A DNA stretch of 64,000 bases from Halobacillus yeomjeoni. Lineage in GTDB: Bacteria > Bacillota > Bacilli > Bacillales > Halobacillaceae. The notes under the pieces are model-generated. The model saw only the letters and a list, made by a program, of their open reading frames with translations. It ran no database searches and was not told where the DNA came from. The stretch is taken from the NCBI RefSeq assembly GCF_020171525.1, contig NZ_JAIVAI010000001.1:1116001-1180000 (forward strand). The letters are read 5' to 3'. Both the position numbers and the translations under genes were made by a program. This document shows, in pieces, positions 17,640-26,108 of this stretch (its first letter is position 1; every line of letters starts with the position of its first letter).

Positions 17640-18161
17640 TTATTCGTCATTTTCTTCGTTTAATAATGATTGCAGTTTAGCCATTCGAGGATCCACTTTC
17701 TTTTCCTCTGGTTCCTCTGTAACCACCTGCCAGCCCTTTCCTTCTTGGAGGGCTTCTTCATGAGCCTCATCATCATCAGAAAACACGCGAGTTGGAATCT
17801 CCAATTGTACATTTTCCTTGATATAAGGCGTTAAGTCAAGCACTTCTCCATGCACAGGATGAACTTCATCTTCTCCTTCTTCGGTATGATACGGAGAAAG
17901 GTTGAAAACTTCCAGTGCATCTATTTGGAAAGGATAAGTCACATCGACTAACGTCCGTGCACAAGGCAATACCATTTCACCTTCAATAGTAAAAGTTATG
18001 GTTATATCGTTCCCTCGTGTTATGGCTTGACCTTTGACATGAACAGGGGAAATCCTGCGAATGTCATTGTTCAAATCCTCTAATTCGCGAATATCTACAT
18101 CATCTTCAAAAACAAACGGCTCATCGCCTGTCTGCTTCAGTTTCTGTAGAGGAAATTTCAT
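17640..18161 (-). CDS. ylbN: DUF177 (YceD family) protein YlbN
   Basis: Conserved protein linked with L32 across bacteria; the YceD family is implicated in 23S rRNA and large-subunit biogenesis. Length is 173 residues from ATG 18161 (MKFPLQKLKQTGDEPFVFE), with GAGGTGAG upstream; a GTG three codons earlier is unlikely. The family motif MVLPCARTLVDVTYPF is present, though the second conserved cysteine region is acidic and variable. The C-terminus DPRMAKLQSLLNEENDE is typical. It is 50 bp upstream of rpmF. Confidence 0.92.
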   Translation of the reverse strand: MKFPLQKLKQTGDEPFVFEDDVDIRELEDLNNDIRRISPVHVKGQAITRGNDITITFTIEGEMVLPCARTLVDVTYPFQIDALEVFNLSPYHTEEGEDEVHPVHGEVLDLTPYIKENVQLEIPTRVFSDDDEAHEEALQEGKGWQVVTEEPEEKKVDPRMAKLQSLLNEENDE

Positions 18162-18374
18162 AGTTCTCACCTCATGGCAACAAAAGTTATTGTAAAAGGA
18201 TTTTGCTTATTTGTCAATATTTTTTCTTTACACCCTGAAAACAAACAGGCATCGATTTTTATTAAGATAACACATTTTTCCTGTCTCATGCGAATTTTTC
18301 TCTCCTCCATGATAAAATAAACGGTACATTCAATCAATAGATGGGCTTGAAAACGAAACCAAGGAGAGATATCC

Positions 18375-19586
18375 ATGAAAGCATGCGGAGTGATCGTCGA
18401 ATATAACCCATTCCATAATGGGCACGCCTACCATATCGAACAATCAAAAAAACAATCCGGAGCTGAATGCATGATAGCGATCATGAGCGGACCGTTCCTT
18501 CAGCGCGGAGAGCCCGCCATCATCGATAAATGGCACCGGGCGGAAGCTGCTTTGCATTCAGGGGCAGATCTCGTATTGGAACTCCCCTACATCTTCGCTG
18601 TCGAACACAGCGATTTTTTCAGTCAAGGTTCGGTGCAGACTTTGGCAGAAGTGGGTGTAGATGCCATCTGTTTTGGAAGTGAGAGCGGATCGATCGAAGG
18701 GTTCAACTCAGCTTATGAACATTTACAGGAGCATTCTGGTATTTACGATGAAGTTTTACGCAAGCACCTGAATGAAGGTCTTTCTTTCCCTGAAGCTTCC
18801 CGTTTAGGCTATGAAGCTATAAAACTGCCCTCTGACAGCATCGATTTGACTCAGCCGAACAATATTCTCGGTTACAGCTATGTCAAACAAATCCGCGCGT
18901 ATACAAATGATGTTGAACCGATGACTATCAAGCGTCAAAACAACCATTATCATGATGAAACGATTACAGGTAAAGTAGCCAGTGCGACAAGTATTCGAAA
19001 ACAGCTGATGACTGATAATGAAATTAAGACTGATGTAAAAGAAGCCATACCAAGCATCACACAGGAGATGTTGAACACATACAGAGAGAAAATAGGAATA
19101 TGGCATGACTGGGAGCTTTACTTCCCTTTCCTGCAATTTAAAGTTTTAACGATGATTGAGGAAGATCTTCGTCAAATTCATGGAGTTGATGAAGGCTTGG
19201 AGCACCGATTGAAAAGGACGATAAAAGAAGCGACCAGCTTCCAGGAATTCATGTCCGAATTAAAAACGAAACGCTACACATGGACCCGCCTGCAGAGGAC
19301 TCTCGTCCATATCCTGATAGGGACGAGCAAAGAGGATGCAGGTCGGATGTTGAGACAGCCCGCACCGCCATACGCCCGCATTCTCGGGATGACCGACCAT
19401 GGCAAACGATATTTGCGCCATCAAAAAAAAGCTATGGATATTCCTTTGATCACACAGCCTCAGCAGCTGGACCATCCTATGCTTGATTTGGAAGAAAGAG
19501 CGGCTGCGGCTTATTACGCAGTCACAGATCCAAAAATGAAAGTGGAGCGTATGAAAAGGGAATTCGGACCACCGATTCAGGTTTGA
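18375..19586 (+). CDS. tmcAL: tRNA(Met) cytidine acetate ligase
   Basis: Forms N4-acetylcytidine at the wobble position of elongator tRNA-Met from acetate and ATP (B. subtilis YlbM). The 403-residue protein begins with the nucleotidyltransferase motif GVIVEYNPFHNGHAYH (5-20), followed by MSGPFLQRGEPAIIDKW and ELPYIFAVEHSDFFSQG. It is transcribed away from ylbN. AAGGAG lies upstream of the ATG. Confidence 0.93.
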   Translation: MKACGVIVEYNPFHNGHAYHIEQSKKQSGAECMIAIMSGPFLQRGEPAIIDKWHRAEAALHSGADLVLELPYIFAVEHSDFFSQGSVQTLAEVGVDAICFGSESGSIEGFNSAYEHLQEHSGIYDEVLRKHLNEGLSFPEASRLGYEAIKLPSDSIDLTQPNNILGYSYVKQIRAYTNDVEPMTIKRQNNHYHDETITGKVASATSIRKQLMTDNEIKTDVKEAIPSITQEMLNTYREKIGIWHDWELYFPFLQFKVLTMIEEDLRQIHGVDEGLEHRLKRTIKEATSFQEFMSELKTKRYTWTRLQRTLVHILIGTSKEDAGRMLRQPAPPYARILGMTDHGKRYLRHQKKAMDIPLITQPQQLDHPMLDLEERAAAAYYAVTDPKMKVERMKREFGPPIQV

Positions 19587-19652
19587 CTTTTTAAACTGGG
19601 CTCAAGAGGGTAACTCTATTGTAAATGACCAAGTCTCAAGGAGGGCGCTTTC

Positions 19653-19970
19653 ATGAGTGAACAGCAACAAAAATCGGCTAATGCCCAAACCCAAAGCAAA
19701 GAACAATATGTAGAGATTAAAATGGGAAAGCAAGGGCTGTTTGTAAAAAAAGGTTATGATACTCTTTACACGATCAATGATGTTTTATTAGGTCTTTGGT
19801 TTTTGATAGGTAGTATATGTTTTTATTTTGAAACTCTGAAAATGTGGGGGGTCACTTTATTTGTATTGGGAAGTGTACAAATGCTGATCCGCCCTACAAT
19901 CCGATTGGTTCACCATTTCCAGCTAAGAAATGAGTATGAAGATGAGTACGAAAGAAAGAATAATTCTTGA
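19653..19970 (+). CDS. YrhK-domain membrane protein
   Basis: A 105-residue protein with a polar N-terminus (about 1-30) and two membrane segments (about 45-62 and 66-84). The segment YDTLYTINDVLLGLWFLIGS followed by ETLKMWGVTLFVLGSVQMLIRP resembles the YrhK domain; function unknown. GGAGG is upstream of the ATG. It lies between tmcAL and ylbL, adjacent genes in B. subtilis, so it belongs to an inserted accessory block. A strong terminator follows. Confidence 0.75.
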   Translation: MSEQQQKSANAQTQSKEQYVEIKMGKQGLFVKKGYDTLYTINDVLLGLWFLIGSICFYFETLKMWGVTLFVLGSVQMLIRPTIRLVHHFQLRNEYEDEYERKNNS

Positions 19971-19972
19971 GC

Positions 19973-20017
19973 AAGAAAAGGAGCCGAATCTTTTTATGGA
20001 TTGGCTCCTTTTCTTTG
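19973..20017. terminator. Terminator between the YrhK-like gene and the convergent glycosyltransferase
   Basis: AAGAAAAGGAGCC (from 19973) pairs with GGCTCCTTTTCTT (20003-20015). T/A-rich flanks on both sides allow use from either strand. Confidence 0.8.
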
Positions 20018-20035
20018 TAAAAGTCTTAAGAGATA

Positions 20036-20749
20036 TCATAAAAAATCTAAACCATCGGGAATCTCTTTCACTTCTGTTGTGCCTCCCCTTAAATCATGGT
20101 CTCTGGCTCTTGAAGTGTGGTGGGCTGCTCCGGGATACCGGATGTAAGCATAATGGAGCTTTGTTGTGGAGTACATAGGAATCCCTTTTTTAAAGCACTC
20201 TTTTTGAAAACCCACATCGGTTGCGTACTTCACTGCAGGGAACTTGACCTTCTCCATAATGTCCTTTGCAAACACCAGACTCGCTCCACTGATGAAGTCA
20301 TTGGCACTATAAGATCGATTATTCTTCCTGATGATCCATTTGTTTTCACAATTCGGGTGAAAGAGCCGCAGCATCCCATCTTGTTTGAAGTAGATGTAAA
20401 AAGTGCTCTTCCCTACCACTTTACACTTTTTTTCTGACAAAACCTCAGCCGCTTCTTCAAGGTACCCTTCTCCGTAAAAATCATCATCATCGAATTTAGC
20501 CACGTATTCATATTTCGCTTGAGCGGCCCCGAAATTCAGGCATTCTCCTAACGTCACCTTTTCTGGAAACTCGAAAAGCCGGGCGGAAACATTCTTTTCA
20601 TCCAACTGCTCTCTTACTTTACTCTTATCTAAGCTGGAATGATTCAAAATGATGATCAGTTCCTTATCCTGTAACGACTGTTTCGAATAATTATTAATCA
20701 GGTGCTCAATAAAATCAGCTCTCATCGTACAAGCCACTACAGATATCAT
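20036..20749 (-). CDS. Family 2 glycosyltransferase
   Basis: Predicted cytoplasmic GT-A type glycosyltransferase of unknown acceptor. ATG 20749 (MISVVACTMRADFIEHLINN) has GGGGGAGGT 4-5 nt upstream; the longer in-frame form adds a non-family leader. The NDP-sugar region KELIIILNHSS and the DDDD metal motif (KFDDDDFYGEGYLEEA, about 98-101) are visible, with SGASLVFAKDIMEKVKFP in the acceptor half. It resembles short glycosyltransferases used for teichoic acid, capsule or spore-surface glycans; which one cannot be told. Part of the accessory block between tmcAL and ylbL. Confidence 0.8.
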   Translation of the reverse strand: MISVVACTMRADFIEHLINNYSKQSLQDKELIIILNHSSLDKSKVREQLDEKNVSARLFEFPEKVTLGECLNFGAAQAKYEYVAKFDDDDFYGEGYLEEAAEVLSEKKCKVVGKSTFYIYFKQDGMLRLFHPNCENKWIIRKNNRSYSANDFISGASLVFAKDIMEKVKFPAVKYATDVGFQKECFKKGIPMYSTTKLHYAYIRYPGAAHHTSRARDHDLRGGTTEVKEIPDGLDFL

Positions 20750-20902
20750 ATGACCTCCCCCTTCAGCCGGTAAGGGATGCTTCCCATTCATCCTATGTAT
20801 AGAAAAAGGAAAACATTAATCATCTTGTAGAAGCAGCTGGATATTAAAAAAACTGAAATCCGCGCATGGTGAGCTTACTAAAAAAGGTCACCCCATCCTT
20901 CC

Positions 20903-21400
20903 TTACTCCTCCATCTCAACTAAAGATTTAACGGGAACGCGAATGTCGTCATGCCCCTCCTTGAATACCACAAAGCTTAGCTCTTTCACCTCATCTTTAT
21001 CCCACTCGATGACAAAAGACCTTGGTTCAGCGATATCCGCGCATCCACCCGAACTCATTTCCTGATCGAGATCAACATGAATTTCGGTTTCTTTTTTCTT
21101 TATACTACTTACCACAGATTTACATGAAGACTCATATGTACCTATGAAAATCACTCCTTTATCCTTGAATTCCATCTCCTTCGGTTTCCCTTGGAAATTG
21201 TAATAATTCCATAGTTGATCGAGCGTAGAAGAATCGGACGCCTTCATGACGAGATACTGCCGCGTATTCCTTTCCTGTTCATACGCTACCTCGTGAAATT
21301 CATCAGGCAGAACGCTTTCTGTAACGACCACACTGGAATCATTACCTGTACAACCCATTAAGAACACTATAAAAAGTAGTGAAATCAACCATCTTTTCAA
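20903..21400 (-). CDS. Putative lipoprotein, unknown function
   Basis: A 165-residue protein with a type II signal peptide (KRWLISLLFIVFLMGC, lipobox LMGC, Cys 17). It begins with TTG, which is favoured because GGGAGG lies 7-8 nt upstream and the signal peptide follows at once. The mature part is acidic with two further cysteines (SSCKSVV and SGGCADI) that could form a disulfide. I do not recognise a family. Upstream, TATAAT on the minus strand (21508-21503) may be its -10. Confidence 0.65.
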   Translation of the reverse strand: MKRWLISLLFIVFLMGCTGNDSSVVVTESVLPDEFHEVAYEQERNTRQYLVMKASDSSTLDQLWNYYNFQGKPKEMEFKDKGVIFIGTYESSCKSVVSSIKKKETEIHVDLDQEMSSGGCADIAEPRSFVIEWDKDEVKELSFVVFKEGHDDIRVPVKSLVEMEE

Positions 21401-21551
21401 AATAAAACCTCCCTTATGATTTTCATTTGGGGCTGTTTAGACTTATGGTGTTGGTGATCATCCGCTCCTAGGCTTAAGACCGAGGGCGATCTTTCTGTTA
21501 AAATTATACTTATCATCCTATCATACAACCGTTATTTTTTGACTGAAAATT

Positions 21552-21585
21552 AAAAAAGAGTAAACCCAAAATGGTTTACTCTTTC
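21552..21585 (-). terminator. Rho-independent terminator of ylbL
   Basis: Minus strand AGAGTAAACC, loop ATTTTG, GGTTTACTCT, then TTTTT. Confidence 0.9.
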
Positions 21586-21591
21586 AAACTG

Positions 21592-22602
21592 TTACTTCTG
21601 CAAGTATTCCAATGCTTCCTGGAACGTGTCGACCGGAACGATCTTCATATCTGTTCCGATATCTTCTGCCGTTTCTTTAGCCATTTGATAGTTGGAGTCT
21701 TCCCTGCCTTCTTCGTTCGGTGCAAAAAAGACGTCGATTCCTTTGTCAGCTGCAGCGACGACCTTCTTATCGATGCCTCCGATGCGCCCTACATCGCCAT
21801 CATAATTGACTTCACCTGTACCTGCGATCAGCTTTCCTCCTGTCAAATCGCCTTCTGTCAATTGGTCATAAATTTCGAGCGAGAACATCAATCCGGCACT
21901 TGGGCCGCCGATTTCACCACTTTTCACCTTCACTTCAGGATTTACTTTGATAGACCGGTCGGTTACGAGAGATATACCGACTCCGACCTTGTCGGGGGTA
22001 TCCGGGAAAGGAGCGAGTTCGATATCTTTTTTCAGCGTTTCGCCATCACGGTTCACCGTCAAGGTTACTTTTGAACCTTCACCCATATCACTCACATAAT
22101 CGATCAAGTCTTTGGATTCCTGGATTTCCTTCCCATCCACAGCCGTAATTTCATCGCCCGATTTCAGTTTCCCTTCTGCAGGCATTCCTTCTATTACACT
22201 CATGACGTATACACCTTCATAATTGATAGTGATGTCACGGTCTGCGGCTTTGTATGCCACTACTTTAGCCGCTTCCTGCGAGGACTCCATCATTTTAAGC
22301 TGGGCATGGTGGTACTCTTCCTCTGAAATTCCTTCAGGATAGATTTGATCTATGGAATACACCTGGTGATAAGGTCTCAGCTTCGCCCATACCCATTGAA
22401 GGGGAGTCGCCTGCCCTCCTCTGACAGTCACTAAATGCATATCCCCTTCACTCTTATACCCGTCTACAACCTCGACAATGGGATCTAATGCATCTGCGGT
22501 ACCCGGTTTATAAATATAAAAAGGAAGCCTGTATGCTCCCAGAAAAGCTGCAATTAATATGGTAATAATGGCTGTAATCAGAATGCGCTTGTTTGCCTTC
22601 AT
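21592..22602 (-). CDS. ylbL: Membrane-anchored PDZ/Lon-type protease YlbL
   Basis: Extracytoplasmic serine protease of the S16 (Lon-like) family. In B. subtilis YlbL degrades the division inhibitor YneA during DNA damage recovery. ATG 22602 (MKANKRILITAI) has AAGGAG 8-9 nt upstream; the 6-residue longer frame is rejected. After one membrane segment there is a PDZ domain (about 110-190, GVYVMSVIEGMPAEGKLKSG), then a protease domain with the catalytic Ser in GGPSAGLMFSLE and the Lys in GGIDKKVVAAADKG. It lies 2 nt after ylbK. Confidence 0.93.
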   Translation of the reverse strand: MKANKRILITAIITILIAAFLGAYRLPFYIYKPGTADALDPIVEVVDGYKSEGDMHLVTVRGGQATPLQWVWAKLRPYHQVYSIDQIYPEGISEEEYHHAQLKMMESSQEAAKVVAYKAADRDITINYEGVYVMSVIEGMPAEGKLKSGDEITAVDGKEIQESKDLIDYVSDMGEGSKVTLTVNRDGETLKKDIELAPFPDTPDKVGVGISLVTDRSIKVNPEVKVKSGEIGGPSAGLMFSLEIYDQLTEGDLTGGKLIAGTGEVNYDGDVGRIGGIDKKVVAAADKGIDVFFAPNEEGREDSNYQMAKETAEDIGTDMKIVPVDTFQEALEYLQK

Positions 22603-22604
22603 CT

Positions 22605-23393
22605 TTATGACTCCTTCCATCCAGCAAGTGTTCGTTTTATTTCATCCAGCTGAGCTTGAGCTGCCTGCTCTCCTGCCTCGACGATTTTTTCAATTTGGGT
22701 GAATGCTCTGGAACTGTAACTGGAGACATCGGGACGGATCATGACATCGGCATCCGATGACACACCCATAGCCGTGACCAGTTCATCCTGCATGATATCG
22801 ATACTTTGAATGATGACATCATAAATCGAATTGATATTCGGGTCGGAGTCAAAATGAGCACAATCGACAGCAATGACAATATCCGCTCCCATTGATTTGA
22901 CGACAGACACCGGTACCCGGTCCATGACGCCGCCGTCGATATAAAGGCGGTCATCGATCCTTTCAGGTACGAATATACCAGGAATACCGATACTTGCCCG
23001 GACGGCATCACTTGCTGGTCCATCAGTGAATATCTTCTTTTCTCCGGCGTAGAGATCCGTCGCGATGACGGCCATCGGTATTTTGAAGTCTTCGATGTTT
23101 TTCCCAAATGTAAATAAACGGATATATTCCTTGAGCCTTCGTCCTTGAATAAAACCCATTTTCGGAACAGTGAAGTCAAGGTAATATTTCCGTTTGAACG
23201 TAAACGCCAGTTTATACATATCTTCGACTTGCTGGCCTGCAGCAAAAAAAGAGCCGACAAGAGCTCCCATGCTGCTTCCTGCTACCATATCTACGGGAAT
23301 GTCATTGTCCTTCAGCACTTTCAACACGCCTAAATGTGAAAATCCGCGTGCTCCTCCGGAACCTAAAGCCAAACCGACCTTTGGACGCTTCAC
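22605..23393 (-). CDS. ylbK: Patatin-like phospholipase/esterase YlbK
   Basis: Predicted serine hydrolase with a Ser-Asp dyad. Visible are the oxyanion loop GSGGARGFSHLG (12-23), the nucleophile elbow GSSMG (about 39-43) and DGGVMDRVP with the catalytic Asp. Its physiological lipid substrate is unknown. The gene starts with GTG (VKRPKVGLALG), and GGAGG lies 8 nt upstream. It is tightly coupled to ylbL. Upstream is the divergent ylbJ. Confidence 0.88.
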   Translation of the reverse strand: MKRPKVGLALGSGGARGFSHLGVLKVLKDNDIPVDMVAGSSMGALVGSFFAAGQQVEDMYKLAFTFKRKYYLDFTVPKMGFIQGRRLKEYIRLFTFGKNIEDFKIPMAVIATDLYAGEKKIFTDGPASDAVRASIGIPGIFVPERIDDRLYIDGGVMDRVPVSVVKSMGADIVIAVDCAHFDSDPNINSIYDVIIQSIDIMQDELVTAMGVSSDADVMIRPDVSSYSSRAFTQIEKIVEAGEQAAQAQLDEIKRTLAGWKES

Positions 23394-23429
23394 TTGACAT
23401 TCCTCCTTCGCCCTTCACTATATTTTATG

Positions 23430-23459
23430 GAATAAACGATTCACATATGAGCGTACAAT
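23430..23459 (+). promoter_or_regulatory. Possible SigE promoter of ylbJ
   Basis: GAATAAA (23430-23436) as -35 and CGTACAAT (23452-23459, 7 of 8 to CATACAAT) as -10, spaced by 15 bp. ylbJ is SigE-dependent in B. subtilis. Confidence 0.45.
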
Positions 23460-23569
23460 TTGTATAGAGTAGACAAGTCTTTTTTTCTGACAAATCTATA
23501 CCCATTCTACTATGGATGATTCTAGAAGTACAGAAAACCGCTAGTCATAAGGGGGTTTCGACCATTTCA

Positions 23570-24748
23570 ATGCTGAAAACATTGTGGCTGACTTCAGTGA
23601 GCCTCTCCCTGGCGATATCATTGATCCTTTTTCCTAAAGAAGTGCTCGCTGCAAGCATCAGAGGATTGAGTTTATGGTGGGAAATCGTCTTCCCATCCCT
23701 TCTCCCTTTTTTCGTAACAGCTGAACTGCTGATTGGTTTCGGAGTCGTTCATGGCCTGGGGGCCCTTAGTGAACGATGGATGCGCCCTCTCTTCAATGTT
23801 CCAGGCTCTGGAGGCTTCGTCTGGGTCATGGGTATGGCAAGCGGTTACCCATCAGGGGCGAAGTGGACGGCCGATTTGAGACGGAAAGGCCAGATCTCCC
23901 AAGTGGAGGCCGAACGCCTCGTATCCTTCACAAACGCTTCAAGTCCCTTGTTCATTTTCGGGGCTGTGGCAGTCGGTTTTTTTCACGACCCTTCCTTGGG
24001 TGCATTGATCGCTTTCGCCCACTACGGAGGAAATTTCCTTGTAGGAATAGGGATGAGATATTATAAGCGGAGAGAAGATCGATACGCCTGGGTGAGAGAT
24101 AAGACTTCGCCTTCGTGGAGAGAAGCTATCCATCGCATGCATCATTCCCGTTTACAAGATGGCCGTTCCCTGGGACGTCTGATGGGAGATGCCGTGACCA
24201 GGTCTGTGGATACACTGCTTATGGTCGGCGGTTTCATTATGTTATTTTCCGTTTTGACTGAGCTGTTGAAGCAGACCGGACTGATCCATCTCATTTCACA
24301 TTTATTATCCTGGACGCCTCTGCCTGAGACCTTCCATGCGCCTTTGATGGCTGGAATGCTTGAATTGACAACGGGAATCGGTGCAATCACTGCGACCCAT
24401 GAACCGCTTCTTTCCCAATTGATTCTAGTGAGTTTCATCTTGGGATTTCACGGATTTTCCATCCAGGCACAAATAGCCAGTCTGCTTGCGGATACAGATA
24501 TCCGTTTCAAACCTTATGCACTGGCAAGAATCGGGCAGGCTTTCTTATCAGCCTTCCTCGTCATACTCGGTTATTGGTTGTATCAAAACACGGAATGGTT
24601 TAATCAAAGTCTACCCATTTGGAATCCGAGGGAAACGTTCACAGAGCCGATTATGGAAGCATTTGAGACGTTTGGGCCTCCCTTCACTCTAGTGATGATT
24701 TCAACAATGGTTCTCATCAGGGTGATGAAAGATGGCATGGTCAAATAA
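23570..24748 (+). CDS. ylbJ: Sporulation integral membrane protein YlbJ
   Basis: Polytopic nucleoside-transporter-like (Gate domain) protein required for spore cortex formation in B. subtilis. It has about eight to nine membrane segments; IRGLSLWWEIVFPSLLPFF and GMASGYPSGAKWTADL are typical of the family. The ATG at 23570 is preferred. AAGGGGG lies 14 nt upstream, a long spacing, so an alternative start slightly upstream (in-frame ATG at 23516 or a rare codon) cannot be excluded. Ends at a terminator shared with coaD. Confidence 0.88.
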   Translation: MLKTLWLTSVSLSLAISLILFPKEVLAASIRGLSLWWEIVFPSLLPFFVTAELLIGFGVVHGLGALSERWMRPLFNVPGSGGFVWVMGMASGYPSGAKWTADLRRKGQISQVEAERLVSFTNASSPLFIFGAVAVGFFHDPSLGALIAFAHYGGNFLVGIGMRYYKRREDRYAWVRDKTSPSWREAIHRMHHSRLQDGRSLGRLMGDAVTRSVDTLLMVGGFIMLFSVLTELLKQTGLIHLISHLLSWTPLPETFHAPLMAGMLELTTGIGAITATHEPLLSQLILVSFILGFHGFSIQAQIASLLADTDIRFKPYALARIGQAFLSAFLVILGYWLYQNTEWFNQSLPIWNPRETFTEPIMEAFETFGPPFTLVMISTMVLIRVMKDGMVK

Positions 24749-24786
24749 AAACAACCACTGCGGCAGATTGCGCAGTGGTTGTTTTT
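24747..24786. terminator. Bidirectional terminator between ylbJ and coaD
   Basis: ACAACCACTGCG pairs with CGCAGTGGTTGT around an 8-nt loop, with A and T runs on either side. Confidence 0.9.
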
Positions 24787-24793
24787 ATGTGTT

Positions 24794-25288
<495 letters not shown>

Positions 25289-25837
25289 TTACTGAAAAAT
25301 CGATACACCTATATTTGTTCCATAATGATCTGTTTTTATGAGGTTCAATCTCCCCACCGATTCAGGAATTTCTTCAGATGCGTCATGTTCACAGACGACG
25401 ACGCCACCCTCAGCTACTAATTGGTGTTCTAACAAAGCTTCCATAAGTTCTTGATAAGAAAACTTTTTATAAGGAGGATCCAAGAAAATATAGTCAAAAG
25501 TCAAACCTCTTTTACCAGCCGCTTTGATTGCTCGATATGCGTCCGTTCTGAAAACCTCTACTCGATCTTTGATGTTCAATAAACGGACGTTTTCGTGTAT
25601 GGTACGGATCGCTTTCGGTTGTTGATCGACAAAAACACAGGAATCCGCTCCGCGACTCAAGGCTTCGATCCCTAAGCCACCGCTTCCTGCAAATAAATCA
25701 AAGGCCCGTCCACCTTCAAAATAAGGACCGATGACATGAAAGACAGCTTCCTTCACTTTATCAGTCGTAGGACGAGTTTGATGAGTCGGTACTGATTTCA
25801 ATTGTCTTCCTTTGAATTCACCAGAAACCACGCGCAT
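25289..25837 (-). CDS. rsmD: 16S rRNA (guanine(966)-N2)-methyltransferase
   Basis: SAM-dependent rRNA methyltransferase (B. subtilis ylbH). It has 182 residues: an N-terminal MRVVSGEFKGRQLKSVP, RPTTDKVKEAVFHVIG, the SAM motif FDLFAGSGGLGIEALSRGA (about 49-67) and the catalytic FLDPPY motif. GAGGTG is upstream of the ATG. It forms an operon with coaD, with a SigA-type promoter about 85 bp upstream. Confidence 0.95.
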   Translation of the reverse strand: MRVVSGEFKGRQLKSVPTHQTRPTTDKVKEAVFHVIGPYFEGGRAFDLFAGSGGLGIEALSRGADSCVFVDQQPKAIRTIHENVRLLNIKDRVEVFRTDAYRAIKAAGKRGLTFDYIFLDPPYKKFSYQELMEALLEHQLVAEGGVVVCEHDASEEIPESVGRLNLIKTDHYGTNIGVSIFQ

Positions 25838-25920
25838 GATTCAAACACCTCTTTAGTCATCATTCTACATAATCCTACCATAAAAAGAACCTTTCAGGAA
25901 ACTTCACTGAATGTAAGCAA

Positions 25921-25949
25921 AATATATTGATACATGAATATTTTAACAA
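25921..25949 (-). promoter_or_regulatory. SigA-type promoter of rsmD-coaD
   Basis: Minus strand TTGTTA (25949-25944), 17-bp spacer, TATATT (25926-25921). Confidence 0.5.
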
Positions 25950-26077
25950 TCCGTTGTCCATACTAGCTGATGAAGCGGAACAAACTGCTTCTGAAAACGG
26001 AGAAGGCTTACATCCCCATAAGTACTTCCTCCGGTTTCTCCTCTCCCTTTACTTTTTTACACCCTCGGATAGAGTGT

Positions 26078-26108
26078 AAAAAAGAAGGGCTGTCCATTCG
26101 GACGGCCC
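26078..26108 (-). terminator. Terminator of the 464-residue exported protein gene
   Basis: Minus strand GGGCCGTCC, loop GAAT, GGACAGCCC, then a T-rich run. A second hairpin (TTTTTTACAC with GTGTAAAAAA, about 26053-26083) lies immediately beyond, forming a tandem pair. Confidence 0.8.
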
